The notes beneath the pieces are model-generated. The model was not told the DNA's origin. It did no database searches and saw only the letters and a list, made by a program, of their open reading frames with translations. The position numbers and the translations under genes were made by a program. Positions 19,392 to 28,050 of a DNA stretch of 64,000 bases are shown piece by piece; position 1 is the first letter of the stretch; the number at the start of each line of letters is the position of its first letter. This stretch comes from Bog-950 sp046329495 (lineage in GTDB: Bacteria > Bacteroidota > Bacteroidia > Chitinophagales > LD1). The stretch is from the NCBI GenBank assembly GCA_046329495.1, contig JAXLUO010000002.1, positions 124,001 to 188,000 on the forward strand. The letters are read 5' to 3'.

Positions 19392-19703
19392 ATGATAGTG
19401 GTTTGTCCTTACGTAAAATATTCAGCCATGGCCCTATGGCCTTTCATCCTGATAAAAAAGGACGAAATGCGCCACGATGCCATCCTGATCCATCACGAGC
19501 GCATCCACCACCGCCAGCAACTGGAATTATTGATTCTACCCTTCTACCTCCTTTATCTCCTCAACTATCTATACAACCTGCTTAAATATCGTAACCACTA
19601 CACCGCTTATCGCCAAATAATTTTTGAGCGCGAAGCTTTTGCCTGCGATAAAGATTTGACTTATTTAAAACGAAGACCCATTTTTGCATTCCTCCGGTTC
19701 TAA
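19392..19703 (+). CDS. Small hydrophobic protein with HExxH motif
   Basis: 103 residues, starting immediately after the M1 peptidase stop. It has HHERIHHRQQLELL (an HExxH zinc-binding signature), then a hydrophobic stretch (LPFYLLYLLNYLYNLL) and, 30 residues later, FEREAFA, where the Glu could be the third ligand. This is the core of M48/M56-type gluzincins in a very short form. No function is known to me. Tight coupling with the M1 gene points to a shared transcript. Confidence 0.75.
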   Translation: MIVVCPYVKYSAMALWPFILIKKDEMRHDAILIHHERIHHRQQLELLILPFYLLYLLNYLYNLLKYRNHYTAYRQIIFEREAFACDKDLTYLKRRPIFAFLRF

Positions 19704-19723
19704 GCCGGGTTCAACTAATCACC

Positions 19724-20137
19724 ATGGCCGAAAGAGTTGCTGTATTCCGCAAATCCGTTTTTAACGCTGCGCATCGCTTATATCGTAAAGATTGGAGCGA
19801 TGATAAAAACAGGGAAGTATTCGGCCTATGCGCCAACCCTAATTACCACGGGCACAACTACCGCTTAGATGTGCGCGTTATAGGTGAAATAGACCCTGAG
19901 ACAGGCTACGTTATCGACTTAAAAGAGCTGGACGACCTCATTAAAAATGAAATTCACGAGCGCTTCGATCACCGCAATCTCAACGAAGACACAGAGGAAT
20001 TTCGTAACCTGAACCCTACCGGCGAAAACATCATTGTGGTTATCTATAATATTTTACGCCCCCGCTTAAATAAAAAATTCGATCTGCAGGTGCGGCTGTG
20101 GGAAACGGAAAACAACTATTTCGAATACCCGGTATAA
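19724..20137 (+). CDS. 6-pyruvoyl-tetrahydropterin synthase / QueD family enzyme
   Basis: 137 residues of the T-fold PTPS family. Zinc ligands are His in FNAAHRL and the two His of YHGHNY; the catalytic Cys is in GLCANPNYHGHNY and the partner His/Asp in ERFDHRNLN. C-terminal ENIIVVIYN and the Glu of LWETENNYFEY (pterin-binding Glu) are in place. It could make 6-carboxytetrahydropterin for queuosine (QueD) or 6-pyruvoyl-tetrahydropterin; no queuosine genes are beside it, so I leave the reaction open. The spacing to both neighbours (20 nt and 1 nt) suggests an operon. Confidence 0.9.
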   Translation: MAERVAVFRKSVFNAAHRLYRKDWSDDKNREVFGLCANPNYHGHNYRLDVRVIGEIDPETGYVIDLKELDDLIKNEIHERFDHRNLNEDTEEFRNLNPTGENIIVVIYNILRPRLNKKFDLQVRLWETENNYFEYPV

Positions 20138-20138
20138 T

Positions 20139-21602
20139 ATGCGCCAGGTTCAGCCTTCCGGCATTTCAGCAAACTTTCGTGCACGTAGTTACGACCTTGC
20201 GTTTGTAGTGCTGTTGGCAGCCTTCATCCTCTTTAAATGGCACGATCTTTACCTGCCCTATTTTTGGGATGAATTAGGGGTGTATAGCCGTGCAGCTATT
20301 CAGTTTTATCACCAGGGCCCAAGCCTGCTACCCGGTTCTCTCGATCCGGAAATCTCTCGCGGCCACCCCCTGTTATTCCAGTTTTTAAGCGGCTGGATGT
20401 TGACGATCTTTGGCAATAAACCCTTTACCGCGCACCTATTTGCCCTGCTGGTTTCTGCTACACTGCTTACCGCTGTTTATACCAAACTAAAATCACTTTA
20501 TAACAGCAGCATAGCCTTCAGCACCGCATTGCTGCTCATTGTTCAGCCTGCTTTTTTAGCAATCAGCGGATTATTGCTACCCGAAGTTATGCTTGCCTTA
20601 TGGGCCTGGTTGGGCATAACAAATTACTATCAGCGCAATTACTTAAGGGCAGGGCTCTATGTTTCGCTGGCCATACTAACTAAGGAAAGCGCCATTAGCC
20701 TACCTGTTGTATTGTTAAGTTACTCGGCTTTGCACTACCTTTTTTATCGCGATCACCGGGGTGCATTCCGCCCTGCTACACTCTGCGCTACCATATTCCC
20801 CTTCGTAGTATTAGCCGTTTTCCTGCTTATTCAAAAACAGCAAAACGCTTGGTATTTCTATCCGTATCATGTTAGTACTGTTACTACCAACCTTGCTGAA
20901 GTCTTCTTCAACCTAAAGCGTTATCTCCTATTCCTGTTTTATCAATATCAGCGCTACTGGCTTTCCCTACTCATGCTAACTGCCTTGGTTGTTGCTTGTA
21001 TTAAGGGCAAAATAAATATAGCTGCCGGCCGAAATAACTTTCTACTGCCTGGTATTATGATGAGTGCTGCGGTGGTTATTGGCAGTTGTTTTGCCTTTTA
21101 CATGGCCCGCTATGTTATGCTGGTTTTCCCCGTATTAGCATTGTTATCAGCCTTAAGCATTCATCTTCTCTTCCGCAAGCAGTTGGTTCGTTTTCTGCTG
21201 CTGGGCACGCTGGCTTTAACGGCCTTACAGGTTCGCGAAGGCAATGTATTTGCCTACGAGGACGACCTCTCGTATCGCAAAAGCGTTACCACCATGCAAA
21301 AGGCCATACACTTCACCGAAACACAGTTGACCGAAGGCGATACCATAGTGGGTCGCTTTCCTGTTTATCATGCATTAATAAGCCCCGAATTTGGCTACCT
21401 GACAAAACACCTGCCCAGCAGACCAATAGATTCACTTTACTGGAACCATGTTTACTATATCGATACTGATCCCGGTTTATGGGAACCCAAACCCTGGCCC
21501 GATTCCTTATTTATACCTATAAAAGAATTTAAGGATGGATATGCCACCGCACGCGTGTTTGAACTATTGGTGCACCAACGGCAACAACTCTATTCAAAAT
21601 AG
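20139..21602 (+). CDS. Membrane glycosyltransferase, PMT/ArnT-like (GT39/GT83 superfamily)
   Basis: 487 residues with about eleven hydrophobic helices. The first loop carries YFWDELGVYSRAAIQFYHQG with an acidic pair and the later GHPLLFQFLSGW motif, both typical of lipid-linked glycosyltransferases that use polyprenyl-phosphate sugars. The last 90 residues form a soluble periplasmic tail. Substrate unknown. Its stop TAG is followed directly by the reverse-strand stop CTA of the endonuclease gene, so there is no room for a terminator. Confidence 0.75.
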   Translation: MRQVQPSGISANFRARSYDLAFVVLLAAFILFKWHDLYLPYFWDELGVYSRAAIQFYHQGPSLLPGSLDPEISRGHPLLFQFLSGWMLTIFGNKPFTAHLFALLVSATLLTAVYTKLKSLYNSSIAFSTALLLIVQPAFLAISGLLLPEVMLALWAWLGITNYYQRNYLRAGLYVSLAILTKESAISLPVVLLSYSALHYLFYRDHRGAFRPATLCATIFPFVVLAVFLLIQKQQNAWYFYPYHVSTVTTNLAEVFFNLKRYLLFLFYQYQRYWLSLLMLTALVVACIKGKINIAAGRNNFLLPGIMMSAAVVIGSCFAFYMARYVMLVFPVLALLSALSIHLLFRKQLVRFLLLGTLALTALQVREGNVFAYEDDLSYRKSVTTMQKAIHFTETQLTEGDTIVGRFPVYHALISPEFGYLTKHLPSRPIDSLYWNHVYYIDTDPGLWEPKPWPDSLFIPIKEFKDGYATARVFELLVHQRQQLYSK

Positions 21603-22616
21603 CTATTTAAAAATCAGATCGAAATACACAGGTAAGTGGTCCGAATAACCACCGGTATAGAGTGTACCGGCATACGTGCGGTTTGGGATAACACCATATT
21701 GCGGATGCTTAAACAGTAACCAATCGGGCGCAAAAATTTGTGCACCTGGTTTACGTACGTAATACAAATTATTACTGCCCTGCAGGTTACTGCTCACCAA
21801 AAACTGGTCAAATAAATCGCAACCGCTTTTGTACTTAATAGTGCATTTGCCCTGTTTCTGTAAATCGGTCATTAAGTTTACCAACTGCTGTTGCTCAGGG
21901 TAAGCGGGTTTACCCTTCGTTAGCGCTACTACACTGCTATCGTTCGGGTTATCGTTAAAATCACCCATTACAATTACGCGCGAGAATGGTTCACCCAAAT
22001 ACAGGTTATCAATTTTGTCTTTCAACACCTTCGCTTCAACCGCCCGTTTGGGGTCGCTGGCGGGTTTGCCATTATGCCTGCTCGACCAATGGTTTACAAA
22101 AATCCACACCGGATAAGCCTCATCCATAAAGCCTTTCAGGTAAACAATATCCCTGGTTTTATCATCCTTTAAGGGCACCTGCAAAACGGCATCAAAGCTT
22201 GCCTCTAACCGGTTACGGTTATAGAGTATGGCCACATCTATACCCCGCTCATCAGGCGAATCGTGATGTACAATTCCCAGGTTAAACTTCTTTAAGGGCG
22301 GCTGGGCAATCAAATCTTGCAACACTTTTTCATTCTCTACTTCGGCAAGCCCAATGGCAATGGGTTCAACACTATCGCACAAAGCGCCTAACACTTTAGC
22401 AAGGTGCTCTAATTTTGTTTTGTAACGTTCCGTATTCCACTGCATCTTACCCGCTGGTAAAAACTCATCGTCATCGGTTGCAGGGTCATTAATAGTATCA
22501 AACAGGTTCTCGGTATTGTAAAATATAACGCGGCCGGGGTTCAGTAAAGTTTCAGTACTCTGGCATCGTGCAGTGTCGATAAGCAGAAACAAAAAACCAA
22601 GTAAGAAGTATCTCAT
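21603..22616 (-). CDS. Endonuclease/exonuclease/phosphatase family protein, exported
   Basis: 337 residues from the ATG at 22616 (2 nt past the SDR stop codon); the frame is open 8 codons further but that part would overlap the SDR gene. Signal peptide YFLLGFLFLLIDTARCQ. EEP-fold motifs: FYNTENLFDT, LAEVENEKVL (metal-binding Glu), VNHWSSRHNG, VIMGDFNDNPND and the closing GGYSDHLPVYFDL with the catalytic Asp-His. The family cleaves phosphodiesters in nucleic acids or phospholipids. Last gene of the sterol-reductase operon. Confidence 0.9.
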   Translation of the reverse strand: MRYFLLGFLFLLIDTARCQSTETLLNPGRVIFYNTENLFDTINDPATDDDEFLPAGKMQWNTERYKTKLEHLAKVLGALCDSVEPIAIGLAEVENEKVLQDLIAQPPLKKFNLGIVHHDSPDERGIDVAILYNRNRLEASFDAVLQVPLKDDKTRDIVYLKGFMDEAYPVWIFVNHWSSRHNGKPASDPKRAVEAKVLKDKIDNLYLGEPFSRVIVMGDFNDNPNDSSVVALTKGKPAYPEQQQLVNLMTDLQKQGKCTIKYKSGCDLFDQFLVSSNLQGSNNLYYVRKPGAQIFAPDWLLFKHPQYGVIPNRTYAGTLYTGGYSDHLPVYFDLIFK

Positions 22617-22617
22617 G

Positions 22618-23499
22618 TTATAAGTAGCGGTTGCCGGCAATTAGCTTCAATTCTTCATCGGCTGTTAGCGGTGCATAACCCAAAGTTACCGCCTTTGCAA
22701 TATTCATCGATACATCTGCCGGCCTTGGCGCCGCCATCTTCACATCTTTTTGCGAACATGCCTCTAAAAGCCCCTTATCAATCCCGAAATGGTTGGCCAC
22801 CAAAACCCCAAAATCATAGCGCGATAGCCGTTCGGGGCCCGCTATATGTAGTACACCGGAAGCCCTTTCTGCTACTTGTAACAAACCTTTTGCCACACTG
22901 CGTGCACCTGCAGCACTGCGGTATTCATCCACAAATAATTTGGCCATCTCCCAATTACGCAATTGGCTCAAAAGTTTGTTTAAATAATTGGCTTTGCTTG
23001 CCTCCGGTCTACCGAACAGCATAGGTAAACGTGCAATTAAAGCCGGCGGATAAATGCGATGTATCTCCCGCTCCGCTATCACTTTTTGCTCGCCGTAGGC
23101 ATTCAGCGGGTTTACGGCATCTGTTTCCTCATAACTGCCTTTCGTGCCATCAAATACTAAATCAGTGCTGGTAAATACAAACGGTATCTGAAAATCGCTG
23201 CAAATGCCTGCCAGGTTTATACTCGCCTCTACATTTACGGCCATAGCCGCGTCCTCATGTTGCTGGCAATAATTAGCATCACTAATCGCCGCTGCGTGTA
23301 TCACTAAATCCGGTTCTATATCATCAAACAAATTACCGGTATCAATATAATTGGTAAGGTTACAGTTTACCCAGGTTGCTCCGCTAAAGTCCCCTGCCCT
23401 TGTATGGTATACGGCATACACCTCGTAATCGGCAGCTAAACGCGACAGGTGGTAACCCAAAAAACCCGAAGCCCCCGTAAGCAGCAACTTCTTTTTCAT
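22618..23499 (-). CDS. RmlD-like extended SDR (dTDP-4-dehydrorhamnose reductase family)
   Basis: 293 residues. N-terminal nucleotide-binding motif GASGFLGYH at 8-16, VIHAAAISDANYCQ, TSTDLVFDG and the catalytic YGEQK (Tyr-x3-Lys). RmlD reduces dTDP-4-keto-rhamnose with NAD(P)H, but no other rhamnose genes (rfbA/B/C) are nearby; the gene instead lies 1 nt from both the sterol reductase and the endonuclease. The substrate could therefore be something else, for example a lipid keto group. The family call is firm, the substrate is not. Confidence 0.85.
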   Translation of the reverse strand: MKKKLLLTGASGFLGYHLSRLAADYEVYAVYHTRAGDFSGATWVNCNLTNYIDTGNLFDDIEPDLVIHAAAISDANYCQQHEDAAMAVNVEASINLAGICSDFQIPFVFTSTDLVFDGTKGSYEETDAVNPLNAYGEQKVIAEREIHRIYPPALIARLPMLFGRPEASKANYLNKLLSQLRNWEMAKLFVDEYRSAAGARSVAKGLLQVAERASGVLHIAGPERLSRYDFGVLVANHFGIDKGLLEACSQKDVKMAAPRPADVSMNIAKAVTLGYAPLTADEELKLIAGNRYL

Positions 23500-23500
23500 A

Positions 23501-24820
23501 CTACAATATGCCGGGTATTATTTTGTAAGGAACACGTTTACAATAGTCCGCCCAATCGGCCCCATATTTATTGCGGCATTTCTCATCATCTCTAAAGGCG
23601 CGGTGCGTAAGCAACACCGTCAGAAAGATCACATAAAAGAAAGGCATAAGGTAACCAAAGCCCGTAGCACAACTCCAAAAGAAGGCCGACATCAACTCAG
23701 GCACATAATGAAAGTGCCGGCTAACTCCCCAAAAGCCCGAGGCTAATAATAAGTTGCTTTTTTTCTCGCCTTGCTCAGTGGTATAGGATGCTTTAATCAA
23801 TACCGGTGTTGCTCCCCAAATTTTGGTTTGGCCGTTGGTGGCACGTACTTCCTGACGTTGGCGGTCGGCCCAGTAATTGATCCAGATGGAAACAAAGCCG
23901 GCAATAAAGATTACCGCCGCCCAAAAGGCGCTTAAACCTACAGGATGTTTTACCATAAAAAATACCGGTGAGGTATACACGGCCGGCACCCACACTAAGC
24001 AACCCCAGCAAATCATAAAGCCCGCACGGTCCACTTGTATGTCCATCGATTTCATGTAGCCGCTCTCCCAAATAAAGAACTTGAAGAGGTAAATAAATAT
24101 CAAGGCTGCGGAAATAGCGATAGCATAGTCGACATGCCCGTATATTTCCCCCTGTGCAAAAGCAAACGAAACAACAGCCAGCGACCATCCCGTCATACCA
24201 AAACGGCAGTTGGTAAACTGCTTTACATCCCAACCCAATATGCGCGGAAACAGTTCCGTGCCCCAGTAATAATCGAAAATAAAATTGCCGGTGGTTGAGT
24301 TATCGCTGCTGCTCGGGAAAAACCGACCTTTAAAATACAAAAACAAACAGAACAACAAGGCCGTTAAGTTCAAAGCACCAAGTATCTCGCCAAAGTGGAA
24401 ATAGATAATACCGGGGCTATACAGTTTAAACGCATAAGCACCTATAAAAAACAAGGCAAAGGTTATCAGGTAGGTTGCTAATCCATTATCAATAAACTCA
24501 GGCACATTACCCATGCGGGTAACCGTTCCCTGGTATTTTTTGCCGGGCACCAGTTTCATTAAAGCCAGTTGCAGGGCGGCAAAAATGCCTATCATCGTCC
24601 AGGCCGCTTTGCTGCCAAAAAACAGCGGCTTCCATACCTCTATTATTAATTGAAACAGGCCTTTCTCCCTCAACTCAGCCCACAAATTCAAAAACGATCC
24701 ATCCAGGTTAAAGTTGGTATGCCACATCAACATGGCAAAGGGCGGACAAACCACCACTAAAAAAAGCGGCACTACCGTGCGGTTAAAAAAGTTGTTGGAG
24801 GAGGTTGCCCAGGTCGACAT
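23501..24820 (-). CDS. Delta-7 sterol reductase homologue (7-dehydrocholesterol reductase / ERG4-ERG24 family)
   Basis: 439 residues with eight to ten membrane helices. The C-terminal third closely follows eukaryotic DHCR7: NLLLASGFWGVSRHFHYVPE, then FGYLMPFFYVIFLTVLLTHR, RDDEKCRNKYGADWADYC and the terminal YKIIPGIL. The segment NYWADRQRQEVRATNG matches the NADPH-binding stretch of the family. DHCR7 reduces the C7-C8 double bond of sterols in the ER membrane. Scattered bacteria have homologues, and in most the substrate is not known. First gene of a three-gene operon whose members are separated by 1 nt. Confidence 0.92.
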   Translation of the reverse strand: MSTWATSSNNFFNRTVVPLFLVVVCPPFAMLMWHTNFNLDGSFLNLWAELREKGLFQLIIEVWKPLFFGSKAAWTMIGIFAALQLALMKLVPGKKYQGTVTRMGNVPEFIDNGLATYLITFALFFIGAYAFKLYSPGIIYFHFGEILGALNLTALLFCLFLYFKGRFFPSSSDNSTTGNFIFDYYWGTELFPRILGWDVKQFTNCRFGMTGWSLAVVSFAFAQGEIYGHVDYAIAISAALIFIYLFKFFIWESGYMKSMDIQVDRAGFMICWGCLVWVPAVYTSPVFFMVKHPVGLSAFWAAVIFIAGFVSIWINYWADRQRQEVRATNGQTKIWGATPVLIKASYTTEQGEKKSNLLLASGFWGVSRHFHYVPELMSAFFWSCATGFGYLMPFFYVIFLTVLLTHRAFRDDEKCRNKYGADWADYCKRVPYKIIPGIL

Positions 24821-24886
24821 GGTTAGCAGGGTTTATCCTGCAAGTAAAAAAATAATGGCAACTTCAGCAACGCACTGCACTGCATA

Positions 24887-24918
24887 AAATAAAAGCGCCT
24901 AACCTTTCGGTTCGGCGC
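24887..24918 (-). terminator. Terminator of odhB
   Basis: Ten-bp stem GCGCCTAACC / GGTTCGGCGC with one mismatch and a 4-nt loop. On the minus strand it is followed by TTTTATTTT, 22 nt after the odhB stop. Confidence 0.75.
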
Positions 24919-24939
24919 CTGCTATAGTTCTATCAGCTA

Positions 24940-26181
24940 TTAAAGGTCAAGCAGTAAGTCAATTGGATCAGCGCCTAACAGCAGCTTATGTGGGTTTTCA
25001 AGATAATCTTTCACACTCACTAAAAAGCTTACTGATTCTTTGCCGTCAATGATGCGGTGATCATAGCTTAATGCCAGATACATCATTGGACGTATCACCA
25101 CCTGTCCGTCAATCGCCATGGGGCGGTCCTGTATTTTATGCATACCTAAAATGGCGGTCTGCGGCGGGTTGATGATAGGCGTGCTCATTAACGAACCGAA
25201 CACACCACCATTACTGATGGTAAAGGTGCCGCCCGTCATTTCATCCATGGTTAATAAACCATCACGGCCTTTAATAGCCAGTTCTTTCACTTTCTTCTCA
25301 ATACCCGCCAGCGAAAGCGATTCAGCGTTTCTGATTACAGGAACAACCAAACCTTTCGGCGTTGATACGGCTATGGATATATCGCAGAAGTCATGGTAAA
25401 CAATTTCGTTCTCTTCAATCGAAGCATTCACTGCAGGGAACTTCTCCAGCGATAAACATACGGCACGGGTAAAAAAGCTCATCATACCCAGGCCCACCTC
25501 ATTCTTCTTCTTAAAGGTATCGCCGTATTTCTCCCGTATCTTGTTAATGGCAGTCATGTCTACCTCGTTAAAGGTAGTAAGCATGGCTGTTGAGTTTTTC
25601 GAATACACCAAACGTTCCGCCACGGTTTTACGCAAACGGCTCATCTTCTCGCGGCGCTCGTTACGGCTAAATGCTTCTTTAGCAGGCAGGTTAAGTTTAG
25701 CGCGTACGGCTGCAAGGGCATCTTCTTTGGTAATTTTGCCTCCGGCCCCGGTGCCTTTTACGCCACTGGCCTTTACGCCACCTTCTTCCAATATCTTTTT
25801 GGCAACCGGTGTAGCATGCACGTTGGTTTCGGCTACAGGGGCTGTTTTAGTTTCCTTTACTTCGGCAACAGGTGCCTTTACTTCCGCCTTTTTGGTTTCA
25901 GGCTCGGCTTTCTTTTCTTTCTTGGCTGGTGCACCCGCCGGTTTTGCGGCAGTTTCGTCAATGGTGCAAACCAGTGCGCCTACTTTCAGGTCCTCACCTT
26001 CCTTGGCAACCAATTTAACAACACCGGCAGCCGGGGCAGGTAACTCCTGCGAAGCCTTATCGGTTTCTACTTCACAAATAGGTTGGTCTAACTCCACATA
26101 ATCGCCATCCTTAACTAAAAAACGGGCCAGGGTTACCTCGGTAATCGACTCCGCTACGGCAGGCACTTTTAACTCAGTCAT
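24940..26181 (-). CDS. odhB: 2-Oxoglutarate dehydrogenase E2, dihydrolipoyllysine succinyltransferase
   Basis: 413 residues in the usual order: lipoyl domain (lipoylated Lys42 in VETDKASQE), an Ala/Lys/Pro-rich linker (about 80-120), the E1/E3-binding domain (ATPVAKKILEEGG ... GAGGKITKEDAL) and the catalytic core with the C-terminal SYDHRIIDGKE, which holds the active His-Asp, ending DPIDLLLDL. It transfers succinyl groups to CoA in the TCA cycle. The E1 gene (sucA), which often lies next to odhB, is not beside it here; upstream is the divergent sterol-desaturase-family gene. Confidence 0.95.
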   Translation of the reverse strand: MTELKVPAVAESITEVTLARFLVKDGDYVELDQPICEVETDKASQELPAPAAGVVKLVAKEGEDLKVGALVCTIDETAAKPAGAPAKKEKKAEPETKKAEVKAPVAEVKETKTAPVAETNVHATPVAKKILEEGGVKASGVKGTGAGGKITKEDALAAVRAKLNLPAKEAFSRNERREKMSRLRKTVAERLVYSKNSTAMLTTFNEVDMTAINKIREKYGDTFKKKNEVGLGMMSFFTRAVCLSLEKFPAVNASIEENEIVYHDFCDISIAVSTPKGLVVPVIRNAESLSLAGIEKKVKELAIKGRDGLLTMDEMTGGTFTISNGGVFGSLMSTPIINPPQTAILGMHKIQDRPMAIDGQVVIRPMMYLALSYDHRIIDGKESVSFLVSVKDYLENPHKLLLGADPIDLLLDL

Positions 26182-26386
26182 ATCTTTACTTTAATCCCCT
26201 TTTGCAGGGGCCATTTTTCAGGCTGCAATATTATCCAAAAAAAGTGGTAACACGTTAACACTTTCATATTCCTGCGTTCCAATCTTCTAAAACTGCACCA
26301 CAGCCTCCAAAACAATCATTCCGCACCCAAGTTCTTGCAAATGCCTGCAAAACATGGCAAATTGCAGTAACAAACCCACACAAACT

Positions 26387-27211
26387 ATGTCTTCCCTAAT
26401 CCCTCAGGAGGTTGGCCCATTTCTACGCTGGCTAATTGCTTTCGGTTTATTGTCCTTTCGCTACATATTACTGGCAGGCGGTGCCTACCTCTTGTTTTAT
26501 GTATACAAGCGGCAGGATTGGTTTTATATGAAGATTCAGCAAAAGTTTCCTTCTAAAAAAAGTATCACCAACGAAATCTTCCACTCCTTCCTCACCTTCG
26601 CGGTTTTCGGCTGGATGGTAGTGCTCATCAACGTGCTGCGCACCCACAATCTTACACAGGTGTATGGCGATTTAAACAGCCGCAGCCTATGGTATTATGC
26701 CTTTACCAGCGTATTTGTCATTTTCTTTCACGATGCGTATTTCTATTGGGCACACCGCCTCATGCATCACCCTAAAATCTATAAATACGTGCACCGGGTA
26801 CACCACCTCAGCACCGACCCTACCCCATTAGCCGCATTCTCCTTTCATCCGCTGGAAGCCATCCTCGAAATCGGATTCGTACCCTTGTTGCTTATCATGA
26901 TGCCCATCCACTATTCATCGTTTCTCATCCTCTCTATCTGGATGATCCTGTTTAACGTGGTGGGCCACCTGGGGTACGAGATTATGCCTAAAAACTTTGT
27001 GCGCCACAGCATCTTTAAGTTCAGCAACACGCCAACCCACCACAACATGCACCACCGCTACGTGCGCTGCAACTATGGCTTATACTTTAACTTCTGGGAT
27101 AGATTAATGGGCACCAACCACCCGCAATACGAAGCCCAGTTCGATGAGGTAGTAAACCGCCGCGAGGCACATCAGGCGGCAGAAGAACAACAGGAATTAA
27201 AGCAGGCTTAA
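26387..27211 (+). CDS. Sterol desaturase / fatty acid hydroxylase family protein
   Basis: 274 residues from the ATG at 26387 (an ATG at 26354 would add eleven polar residues). Four membrane helices and the three histidine boxes of the non-haem di-iron superfamily: HRLMHH, HRVHH and HHNMHH, with WDRLMGTNHP after the last. Members hydroxylate or desaturate sterols, fatty acids or carotenoids. Its closeness to the DHCR7 homologue (1.6 kb) raises the idea of a sterol substrate, but the family is too broad to decide. The stop overlaps that of tetR by four bases (TTAA). Confidence 0.88.
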   Translation: MSSLIPQEVGPFLRWLIAFGLLSFRYILLAGGAYLLFYVYKRQDWFYMKIQQKFPSKKSITNEIFHSFLTFAVFGWMVVLINVLRTHNLTQVYGDLNSRSLWYYAFTSVFVIFFHDAYFYWAHRLMHHPKIYKYVHRVHHLSTDPTPLAAFSFHPLEAILEIGFVPLLLIMMPIHYSSFLILSIWMILFNVVGHLGYEIMPKNFVRHSIFKFSNTPTHHNMHHRYVRCNYGLYFNFWDRLMGTNHPQYEAQFDEVVNRREAHQAAEEQQELKQA

Positions 27212-27900
27212 GCCTTCTTTTTATCCAAAGCAGCAAATACCAGGTGCTCTAAAAATTTTTGTAATTCAACATGGCTTTTGCTTTTACCAAAATCGGTAAG
27301 CGAAGGTAAGTGGTGCATAAAGAAGTATTGCGTATGCGCCATCTCCAATAAGGTGCTGGCCAGCGAATGGCTGTAGGTATATTTGGGATTGTAATCGTGT
27401 AGTAATCCTGCAATACGCGAACACAGATCTTTATATGGTTTAAATAGCTTCTGCCGGTTATCGGTATTCACCTCCTTGGTTAAATACACCTTGTTTATTT
27501 CACATATCACTACACTAAGCAGGGCTTTCTTATCAAGGTCATCATTGCCAACATCGGCAGGTAATATGCCTGATAGCAGGGCTATTACTTTCTTGATGCG
27601 CAGCTCGGCATTATCCAGGTTGTGTATCTGGTAAACTACCAGATATTCCATCCAGGCCCAATACCAGGCAATTATATACAGCAACAGGCGGTGTTTATTT
27701 TCAAAATAACGGTATATCGAAGCTTCCGTGGTTCCCGTTTTCTCCGCCAGTTTTTTAAAGGTAAAATCTTCAAACCCAAGCTGCTCAATCATCTTCACAG
27801 CCTCCCGCACAATTTTCCTCCCCAACTCGGTACTTTCCGGGTCGCGCAGGAAAAGTTTTTCATTCATTTTAATCCGTAGTTGCAATTCCATATAAATCAC
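27208..27900 (-). CDS. TetR/AcrR-family transcriptional regulator
   Basis: Up to 230 residues; in-frame ATGs at 27900, 27891 and 27867 are all possible. The helix-turn-helix is clear: VKMIEQLGFEDFTFKKLAEK, TGTTEASIYRYFENKHRLL. The C-terminal ligand domain shows no recognisable pocket. It is divergent from a type I secretion-like operon, with an 11-bp-arm palindrome between them (27951-27973), the classic layout for a local efflux/secretion repressor. Confidence 0.92.
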   Translation of the reverse strand: MIYMELQLRIKMNEKLFLRDPESTELGRKIVREAVKMIEQLGFEDFTFKKLAEKTGTTEASIYRYFENKHRLLLYIIAWYWAWMEYLVVYQIHNLDNAELRIKKVIALLSGILPADVGNDDLDKKALLSVVICEINKVYLTKEVNTDNRQKLFKPYKDLCSRIAGLLHDYNPKYTYSHSLASTLLEMAHTQYFFMHHLPSLTDFGKSKSHVELQKFLEHLVFAALDKKKA

Positions 27901-27950
27901 TGGTTAAGCAAAAAAATACAAACTATCATAAAATGAAATTAAGCTTTTTT

Positions 27951-27973
27951 ATATAATAGTATTACTATCATAT
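27951..27973. promoter_or_regulatory. Putative TetR operator
   Basis: Palindrome with core ATAGTA-T-TACTAT (27956-27968) and a further four matching bases (ATAT/ATAT) on each side after one mismatch. It lies between tetR and the ABC gene and covers the place of the -33 element for the -7 candidate at 27986, so a bound regulator would block transcription. Confidence 0.7.
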
Positions 27974-27985
27974 AGAAAAGTAAAA

Positions 27986-27993
27986 TATTTTCG
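27986..27993 (+). promoter_or_regulatory. Putative -7 element of the ABC-HlyD-TolC operon
   Basis: TATTTTCG, one base off TAnnTTTG, 57 nt before the ABC start and 12 nt after the palindrome. No TTTG is visible at -33, which fits a regulated rather than constitutive promoter. Confidence 0.45.
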
Positions 27994-28050
27994 CCCTTCA
28001 AACTTCCACACCGGTTAGTTGTTGGTATAAAAGTCGGTAATCCTTCGCCC

